Assembly (NCBI GenBank): GCA_949752735.1
Contig: OX457039.1
Coordinates: forward strand, 42,704,699-42,768,698
Direction of reading: 5' to 3'
Origin: Lumbricus terrestris
Lineage: Eukaryota; Annelida; Clitellata; Crassiclitellata; Lumbricidae
Length of the DNA: 64,000 nucleotides
Part shown: positions 35,749 through 46,300 of the stretch, piece by piece
Layout: the number at the start of each line of letters is the position of its first letter
How positions within the stretch are numbered: position 1 is the stretch's first letter
Notes under the pieces: generated by a model
Database searches by the model: none
What the model saw: the letters and a program-made list of their open reading frames with translations, nothing else
What the model was told of the DNA's origin: nothing
Made by a program: the position numbers and the translations under genes

Positions 35749-37328
35749 TATTGTGTGATCGGACATTTTATATTGTGCTGCGCTTAGAATTTATTTATTT
35801 AGCGCAATCATGTGTATCCATGTTGATAGATATTACTCCTGAAGACTCTGTTTATAAAACCGTTGAGGTACAGATGTAATTAAGAGGTTTTAGTGTGGAC
35901 TTGTTTACATGCTCCTAATTTATGCACCGTCCTGCCTAACTTGAAATGGTGTTATTTTAAAATTTGGAGTTTAGGTCCTAGGGAAAAGTCCTTTTGCCAA
36001 ATTATGTCAAATCGATATTTTTCTAACATGCCGAGAAACTTAAGTCTAGCTAATGCAGGTCATCCAGCATCTGTTGCAGTAAGTCAAACCCATTTAATCA
36101 CATCCACTAATTATGCTGTCTAATGCATAAATTAAACTACGGTGTTTTGTAGATTTGTGTTCGACATTTTGCAATGATTGCAGCCATCCATCTACCCATA
36201 GACGTTGACTTTTTTTGACAATTACCCGCATCCCAATTCTATAATGTCTACTTTTGTCAACATCGAAAATGTTAACTTTTTGTGTCATACTGGACAGCAT
36301 GCTGTACATGAATTGGAGTGTAGCACTAAATATTCGCTTTATGAGCATTACCCTTTCTTATGCACGACCTAGTTTGCACACTGTGTCATAAGGCATGATA
36401 AGGCGTTATCTTTGCGTCAAGAGGTCCACAGTGTAGTTCTGTTAATCATGAAACTCGTTTTACAGAGCACTCTCAATCAGAAAATGCTGTTGAATCTCAT
36501 GGTATGTTTAAGCTAGCCCCAAAACATTGATCAAATCATTTGCTATGTAAGAATAAGATGGACAGGAAGAATTCTGATTGATTTGTGTAGTAATTCATGG
36601 GGATCAGGAGTTGAATTGTTTATCAATGCATGCCAAACTCTCTTGTATACTTTACTTTTATGCAGAACAATTCCTTTCGATCAGATGATCATGGTGATAA
36701 TTTATTTAAAAAAATTGGCAATGCCTTATTTCACCTTTTTGAGCTTGTTTCTGAAAAATATCCAAACTTTTGAAAATTGAAAAATTTTGTGAATGAAAAA
36801 TCTTGAAAAGCTGAATGCGAAAAAACTTAAAATCTTGACTTGAGTGATTTAGGAATTATTGTATTAGTAATGATACTTAATCAGGGTCCATGATACCCTA
36901 GCTGTAAGTGTGGTGGAATGTTGTAAGGTCAAAGCTTAAACCTCTGTCAGGACAGATATTTGTACAGAGATTTTGGCTTCATTTGTGGCATATGGTGAAT
37001 TCGACGAGCACCCTGACCACAATACACTCAGTGGGAACATAAAGAAGTGAGGAGGAGGGCTGGCCATGTGCCCTCGTATGCAGAGGTGAAGAAAAATTAG
37101 GTAGCTTGCACGTTTGACCCATTTTGGGACTAGCTTAAAGAACTGTTGCTCATAAAAATTATGTATTCATGTTTGATGAGGTCTACAATGAACCATTTTA
37201 AAATTCTGGGTTGGCGAAAAATGAACTTTGTCCATGCACTGTAGTCTTTCTTATTTGGTATATTTTCTGCTTTTAGGTTGATCTTTATTGTCTTAGCAAG
37301 GCTTGTTGTCAGATTTAGCTGTGGCAAA
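35749..37328. other. Region upstream of the acyl-CoA synthetase gene
   Basis: No exon was recognised. It should contain the promoter and 5' UTR of the plus-strand gene at 37329; an acceptor-like TTCTGCTTTTAG ends at 37275. No TATA box could be assigned with confidence. Confidence 0.4.
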
Positions 37329-40300
37329 ATGGGCGATAAGAGTACTGATAACATTGTCCGAACTACATTCCCACCATATGAAGCTCCTGACACTGATCTT
37401 TACAACTTCGTCATTCGAGATTGGTCTACGACATTGGACGATGTGGCTCTGGTAGGTAAAGTTTTATTTCAAAGATATCTGCTTCCGTTATTTTGAATTT
37501 GACGCGTTTGGCGTTACTCCAGACCTTCCTGACTGCATGCAGTTCTGCATGCAGTGTGCAGTTCAGATCTTTGTCATTTCAAATCCCTTTTGGTTCAAGG
37601 TAACATGGTTATGGGGTCTGCTACATGGTATCTTCCTAGCCTTGTTGGCTTTCCATTCACTCTGACACGCAGTCATATCCTTTGGTCCGTCTTAGGTGAA
37701 CCTCCTGCAACTTGGTCAGAGAGCTGGAGTTGGCGCAGTCTCTCATGGTTTTGATTGCTGCTATTACCCTGATCTTTCACCGATGATGGGTTTTGAGGAT
37801 ACTTCTGAGACATCACGTTTTCTTACAGACACACATGTTGGATATTAATGTTATGTAGTTTATTGATTATTATTCTGCAAGATCTTCACGCCCTCTTCGT
37901 TCTGCTGACCACTTTGATCTATTTGTACCCAGATCACGAACCTCATTAACCCAGCATCGTGCTTTTGCTATTGTTGGTCCTTTAATTTGGAATCACTTTC
38001 CTTCTGAAATTCGTGGCAGGATTCTTGTAGGAAATTCACCTGCATCTTTTCGCTGCTTGAAGACTTTTCTTTTTTCATGGGCCTGTCACGCTGAGAGCGC
38101 TTCTGAATAGCTCTGCTGTGAGAAGCGCTTTACAAATGCTTTATTAGATTAGATTAGATTAGATTATTGAGAACAACTTGATTGATCTGGAAATGTTCAG
38201 CTGAATGCAAGCATACGTTGACAACTCGACATGCGCAGTGAAAATGCTAACGACGCTGTTGATATTTACAGGTTGACACTTCGGATGGCAAGGAGCTCAC
38301 CTTCCAGCAAGTAACCGACGCCATTGCAAAGATAGCAAATGATATGACGAGAGGTGGAGTGCGTTGTGGGGATATTATTGGAGTCTGGTGCTCCAACAGC
38401 GTCACGATGGTTCTCACTTCTCTGGCTGCGTGGAAGCTTGGAGCTGTTGTGACAATGATAGCTGCATCACTAACAGCAGGCAACTAGTTTGGTTGTATTA
38501 CTCATGAAGTAGAGAGTAAGTTAAGGTAATGTGGACCTATTATTAGGGCTGTACCAAATAGGTGATTAATGTGTGCCTGGACGGTCATGGACGGCGTCCA
38601 TGCACTTATTTTAAAATCTGAACGCCGTCCTGCCACTTATTGGCCAGCACAGCCTGGAAAGGTAAGGGGCGTCCAGGCACTTCTTTCGGAAAGGTAAGGG
38701 GCGTCCATGCACTTATTTTCCCGCACTTTAAGCACTGCCTACCGACAACATTTAGTCACGGTAAACTAAGTATGAGTCTACTGACACTGCGATATCGCGG
38801 TCCAGGTAGTAGTCAAGGCAATGACAGCATGTACTATGTTAATGAGAGAGTTAAGTCCACTTGTTATAGCAGCCGCATATATGCAGAAACAGATGTCACT
38901 TGACCATTGGCTCAACGACCCTATGGAACCATTGTAACACATCCCTCCCAACTCTCGTCTGGGCTGAGATTTCTCCCTCAACTTTTAATAATTTTTTATT
39001 AGAGATTTGAATATTGATTAAATTGTGAGGATTCGAAGAACTATGCAGCCTACACAATTCCCAAAACGTTCTGAATGACTTTAAATTATTTGATTGAAAT
39101 TAAAATTATTTATCTGATTATGCATAGGGCCTACTGAATAACTAACCTAGCCATTTAGTTCAATGCATGCCAGCCCAATGGTGGCACTAATTATATGGCT
39201 GGAAAGTGGAGTGGGCTCCAAGCGCTCTTTGCACAGATTCAACCTCTTGCTGTTTTCGTTTATTGTTTCATAAATAACGAGATAGCCGTGCCAGAGGTTA
39301 TTTCAGTTTTTAATGTTGCGACTGTGGGCCAGGGGAGGCCAAAACGGCCATGGCCCCATTTAAAAATTGCATGGGACGTGGCCCCCCATTTGGTTTCAAC
39401 AAGCCATTAAATAAATGCAACGGGAGAGAAAAACAGGATACCAGGCCCCCCCCCAATAAAAAATCGCATGGGACGTGACCTCCCCCCCATTTGATTTACC
39501 ATACTCCCAACTATGACGACGAATGACTAGAGAAAAAAAAGGTCATCAACTTTTTCCTTTTTTGACGGATGAATTGGTATCTTTTTCCTGAAAAATTTGA
39601 TGGATGACTAAAAAAAAGGTCATCAACTTTTTCCTTTTTTGACGGATGAATTGGTATCTTTTTCCTGAAAAATTTGATGGATGACTAAAAAAAAGGTCAT
39701 CAACTTTTTCGGCGACAATAAGATGAAATTTTTTCCCTGTCCCACCAACAAGACTGAAAACTTTGGCCCCCCTTCGAAAATTTCTGTATCCGCCCTTACT
39801 GTGGGCAGTGTTCTTCTAACACCGAAGATCATGATTTCCACAATTTATGATAAGGCCAAGTCAAATATTTCACAGATTGAGATAGTTTTGGGCCTTTTTT
39901 AAAAATTGTCGTTCGTAAAATTTGAGGCGAACAAGAACCCAAAATGTACTCATTGTGGCAACAGAATTGCGTCGGCTTCTGGGGCTCTGGGACTCTGCCC
40001 CAGACCCCATTGGCTGAGCTTACAACACTCCTCAGACCTGTAGTCGTTAGGGTCTACTTTCCTTCACACGTTCCGCACTTGCAATTGCTTCAACTTGAAA
40101 TTTCTGTCAGGTCCCCCAACTCTAAGACCGTGGTTTCGCCTCTGCAAGTGTCCACTATTCGTTTTCAGTCCGACTGCTGCTACTCGGCCAAATACTGAAT
40201 GGTTATTTGGCCCGCTATTAGGCCCTGAAGCGAATACGAAGCGAATGTTCGGTACAGCCTTACCTGTTATTGCTTCCAGTTCTCCATGTACCAGTGTTCG

Positions 40301-43300
40301 CAGAACTCTTTGGCTTGAAGTTCCTTGACTGAAGTATAGCGAATGCAAATAAAACCTTCGAAATCAATAACTAAGCAAAGTTTTCCTTCCTTAGTGGTTA
40401 TGTGGCTTCACTAAATCATCGGTTTCACATGATCAGATTTGTAACAAAAGCTTAGTCCATGGAGAATTGGAGATGTTATAAATCACCAAGTCGCCACAGG
40501 TAAATTAGCAATCACACTTCTGGAGGGAACGACTGTTGAATTTGCAGGGTTTATCTTATGAACCACTTGGAACCCATTCTACATAAGATAACCATTGTCG
40601 CTTTCTTCATTAATTATTACTTGCATTGTGAGTAATCTGAAAAGTGGATCCAGAAATTTGCTCATCTGTAGAAGAAGTACAATTTAGCTCGACCATGTAA
40701 TTCTGTACTTTGTAACCTGGAGGATGTTATGAAATTAGTGTTCTACTGTGTTGCATTGTGTGACAAAAACCAAGTGGTTCGTGACGAAGTTGCCATGGAA
40801 GAACTTTATAATGATGTTTTTGTATTAATTCACTACATGTGCATTTTTCTATTGGTAATGGTGTTTTCATTGTTTGTTTCAGAGGAAGGAAAAAGACAAA
40901 TTGAATTGGCAACGTGTAATTTCCTCTTTGTGAACTCAAGTAGCCGACTTAAAGTGTCGAAAGTTTTCCCATCGCAAACTCGGGTATGAAAATGAACATC
41001 ATGGGTTGACCTACTTGTCTTTTTTTTGTTACATTTGCGATGCCAGTTCTCAAAGCATGTTGCTTGTCGCTTCCTAAATACTGCACTAGAAGCACAGATA
41101 GGCGAGAGGGGTAAAAAATATGGAAATTGTTTATGGTGTATTATTAATAAGCAATGTCTTTCAATATATCTAGAAAAAAAAATGTTGAATTCCAATGTTT
41201 AGTGTGTAAAAAAATGACTTTTGGCGCATGTGGTGCATGAATTTGCTTTGAATCAATGGCTCACTTAGCCTGTTTTCAGAGTTAAAATTCACCATGAACG
41301 ACCGAGTTTTCATAAGCTGACCGCAGTGACCGGACTATTATTTTCTTGTAGCAATGTGCACCGCGTGATATATTATGCCGTAAATATGCTATTAGATGGT
41401 CCTGGTAAATTGTGTCACCTATTTAAATGTGACAAAGTTTGGCTATACGTTAAACATCATTCAAATGGACTCTTGACAACAGCTAAAACCACGCCTCCGA
41501 CCCAGTCTTATTGTTGGTTTACAAGACTGACCATACAGAAGCGAACGAATATAACTTCAGTTATTAAAAAAGATAATTTCATTATGTAAAAGTATTTGGA
41601 ACCAGAATAACTGTAGAATATAACTGAATAAAAAAAAAGCCATAAACCGACATGTGACGGGTTTTGACCACCGGTTTCACATTTGTAAGATCTTGACCTT
41701 TCATGATTGGGTTACGTAGACTATCAGTATTTTCACCATTCTAGACTGGGTTTATTGTATCGATACCATGACCTGCCTCAGCTATTTTTCAATAGGCTGA
41801 CCTTTGATTTCTTTACATTGACTTATCCATATTGTTACCTTGTTACGTGGAGTTGCACGCTTAGATTTCTGCGACTTCACTAGTGTATATCAAAGACTGT
41901 TTGGCAGATATGACGCACAAATTGTACGATAGAGAAAGAAATATTGATGATAATAATAATTAACTTTTGAGAAATTTGTTTTAGTTGTCGCCAAGATCGA
42001 TTTCTGTTTACTTAAAGTGATTTATTTTATTTTATTGACTTCCAACAGGTTCTGTTTACGCTTGATGGTTATGAATTCACGTCGTTGACCTTACCAGGTC
42101 ATAATCGTCCAGCCACTGGTCAGCACAGCATCAGATTAGATGATACTTGTGTGATTCTGTTTTCAAGTGGAACCACTGGATTTCCAAAGGCAGTGGAACT
42201 GACTCACGTCAATATGGTCCATGGTCTTGAGATAGCAAGGTCAGACAGACTGATTTACCGGTATTCGTGGTTCTCTAGAGCTTAACAAGTATCCATGGGG
42301 ACGTCTGATTTCATTGTGGTGTTATTTGATCACAGCAAACAGTAGGAGATGTCTTTAAATGCTTCATATTCTGTTGGTTTTTTACTTACAGACCTTGAAG
42401 TGTTGGGATGAATGGCTGAAAATGGATGACCTGTGGCTTTGCGTGAATATTCACTCCGTCATCCAAATACAAGGCTTGCATAGTTTAAATGAATTTTTGT
42501 TAACTGAATATTATTATTATACAGTGTAATTGTACACACGTCAACACGATACGATATTTATTAAGCTGTCTTATGAGCATATGTTAATACTATATCATGT
42601 AGTCTTACTAGGTACTTGTCAGATTGAATTAATAGAGAATAATAATAATATTAATATTATTATATTCCTTTTTGATGCAAATTATTTGCATTGACGTAAT
42701 TTGTGCTGTTTTGACAGTGGCCGGTATACAGAAAAAATTCTGCCCGTTGCTTTGGTTTACTTGCCGTTGACACATTTTTATGGTCTTGCTTCTACCCTGA
42801 AATTGTTGAACGACTGCGCAAAGACATTGATCATGCCAAGATTCGACCTTGAGGAACTCTTGAGATTGACGTCGGAGCATGAGGTTCGCTTGAATTATCA
42901 TTTCCTTTACCCAAGGCTTCTTCATGACACCCTTTCTGACTAATATCGATACATCATTCATTGTAGCGATAAATACTTATTGAATGAACTGCTTCTTTAA
43001 TTTATTTAATTATTAATCTAAGTAAGAGGATAAGCTAGTCAATTGTAAAAATGGCGATTAGTTAATCGAGTGGTCTAAGATAAAACGCTAGAAAAAGCAA
43101 TTTGTTGCCTTGAATGGAAGTAAGGATATTTACTCCAGGGCGTTACCATGTTTGTTTGTTTGTTTGTTTGTTTGTATGCGCACTTGTTATAGCGCCCCTT
43201 CAAGCCCTCTACTCAGAGGCGCTCCCGACTGCAGAGCGGACACTGCATCGGAGTTTCACGCTGAAGCGCTGAGCAATTGCGAGTGAAGGACTTGCCCAAG

Positions 43301-46300
43301 GTCCCTACGTGGCGAGGTGGATTCGAACCTCGAACCTTCCGGCTTCAAGGCAACGACGCCACCACTACACCACCGCGCCTCCATGTTAGTGATGTACTCA
43401 TCAACCAATAAGGATCAAGAAATCAAATTGACAACAGTTATCAAAAGACACAAAAAACAGTCTTCCGAGAGCTTTTATGGAGTAATGAGCTGCGTGGTGA
43501 AGATTCATGTATTGTCGGATGTGAAGATAATGTCAAATAAATCTGTTCATAGACTGATAATTCCGAGTCGTGGTGCGAAGGTTATAGTTGAATTGAATGG
43601 CCGGCGAAACTTTCAGAGAACGGTGCAGTTGTATAAGAGAAACAAAACTCAATGTTGGTCAGTTTGGCGTCGCAACGAGAAACATTATAAAATACCGAGT
43701 TCACAAACGATTTGAAGTTGCAAGTATAGTTTGGCAATATTTACAATTTATGCTAAATTAGCTGAACTTAGTCGAACGCTATTATAGACGATCGAACTAA
43801 GCACAGAATATTGGTCGCTGTTCTCATGTTGATGGAGTTGGAGTATTGACCGTGGCGAAGCCTTGGGTATTGTTGTTGATTGACTTCGTTGTTTACTGAC
43901 CACTCTTCCATCTTCCACGTCATTTCCTTTGCGTGTGGAGATAGTGGACGCTGTTAACAGAGAAGACAATGATCTTTGTTGGTTGAATCTACAAAGGAGA
44001 TAATCTGAGAGGAATGCAGATAATACTTATTTAGTTAATATCGCCACTCTAGGTATTTAGAAATACTGCATAAATATATGTAAATGTCTGTGAATCTTTT
44101 TTTATACGGTGATATATTTCTTTTTAAAGCCCAGTGCCTTTTTTAATGTATCAGATCTTCGATGTGATGATGTGGTGCAATTCTTTTCTCGGCAAAACGA
44201 ACATCTATAGTGGACTTATTTCTATTCACGTAGTGTCAAGCTACAATCATTAGCACTAAGTAAGGTTGACGATTGGCACAAGTAGTCTATCAGTCAGACA
44301 CTGAATATTTCGTTTTGTAACTTTTCCAGTTGCTGACGATGTCTTTGGTTCCTCCAGTGGCAGTCATGATGGTGAAACGTCCTGAGCTCTTCAAAAAGTA
44401 CGACATGTCTTGTGTCATGGCGATGTTTTGTTCCGGTGCTGTTCTGTCCCAGGAAACAACAAACGAGCTTATGAAGCTCATGCCTGATACTCTCGTAGCT
44501 GTGGCTCAAGGTTAGTCCTATAGTAGGCTGTTAATGCGTAGTTTCTTATCCAGATAATTGACATTGCACATCTTAAAGGTAAGATAAGGGTAGACCAAAT
44601 AATAATAATAATTATTATTAATTATTTTTGAGTTTTTATATAGCACACCTTCAAAGTAAACTACTCTGAAGCGCTCCCAGTCCAACAAAGGCTAAATAGG
44701 GCAGTTTTCAAGTGAGAAAGGAACATGGTTGTGTGACCTCTAGGTACAAGGTGAAGCGCAACAGGGAAGCCCATTCCAGGTTCCATGGCCACTGAAAAAG
44801 AGTGCCGCTGCATTATAGCAGTCCGAGAGAGCTTTGGGTGTTGTAACTATGGATTTTCACACCAGACTTTGTCTAATTGTTGAGAATATAAATATTGTTT
44901 CAAATTGTCTAAATGCTGTCAGCCAGGAAATAAATGTAGGAGATTTCCATTTTGGGGTTTTAAATGGCTGTGGTTGCAAAGTGCACAAACTAGTTTTAAA
45001 AATTCCTTAATTATTTATTTCAGAAGGTTTGAAAGCATAGAACCCCTTCAATATGCGCATGAATGCTCTCATTTATCATAGGTATGGCTTTGACTTTGTC
45101 CTGCACAAACTATATAGGTAAAGTGTTTATAAGAAATTTCAAATGACATAGTTGAAGCCTTCACTGAGGGATGAAATACTGTGATTACGTAATTAATTTT
45201 TTTATGTTCAATAATTTTGCGGAACTTAAGTGTAAATACATTTTAAGAGGATGCAGAGCATTGCAGAGTTCTTGGTTGGAAACTTGGCACCCAGCTATGT
45301 GTGCTTTGTTGTATTCTTGCAAACTATGATGTGTTTTGATGCAGTGACTTACGCTAATTATTTTTATTCTGACACCATTTCACTAGGATATGGCCTTACA
45401 GAAACGACAGGAGCAATCACACGCACCACTGAGGAATCACCACCAGGGACAGTGGGTCTACTTTTGCCTAGTTTAGAGATGAAGGTAAATATTGTTGGAT
45501 TGCTCTGTTGTTTCGCCAAGTTTACTGAAAATGAATTTGTTAGAGACTGTTTTAAGATTACGACTTTATTGACTGAATATGATACTGTATGAATCATATA
45601 AGTGGTCAAGATATTTGAATGACAGTTATGAGAAGTCAACCGCTAAATGCATTTTGCAGATTCATAAAAAGGTATTACGCAAATGTTCAGATTCACATAT
45701 AAACTATGTTCACACTTGGTGGGTTGCGGTGGTGTTATGGTGGTTTGAGTTTGTTTGTATGTTTGTATGTGCACTTGTTATAGCGCCCCTTCAAGCTCTC
45801 TCTACTCAGAGGCGCTCCCGAATGCAGAGCGGACACTGCATCGGAGTTTCACACCGAAGCGCTGAGCAATTGTGAGTGAAGGACTTGCCCAAGGTCCTTA
45901 CGCGGTGAGGTGGATTCGAACCCCGAACCTTCCGGCTTCAAGGCCACGACGCCACCACTACACCACCGCGCCCCACGTACCTTGGAGCCAGAAGGTAGTG
46001 GGTCCAAATCCGCCTCAAGCTGCCACGTAGGGACCCTGAGTAAGTCCACTCCAATTGCTCATGCGATTCGGCATGAAACTTCGATTTAGTGTCCGCTCTG
46101 TACTTGGGAGCGCCTCTGAGTAGTATTTCTTGAAGGGACACTATGACAAGTGTTCATACATTCATACACTTGCATATGTCATGTCAGAAGATTATTAGAA
46201 ATCTTTTATCTGCCCATATCTTTGCTGAGCCCAGGGCTTCGTTATTAAAGCATAATCGTTGTAAGTCCTGTCAATTTTCATGTAATAATGAGACTTCTTT

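Noticed and set aside
40064..40348. Overlapping 77- and 94-codon open frames on both strands in intron 2
   Set aside because: No motif, no splice context and open on both strands; likely chance.
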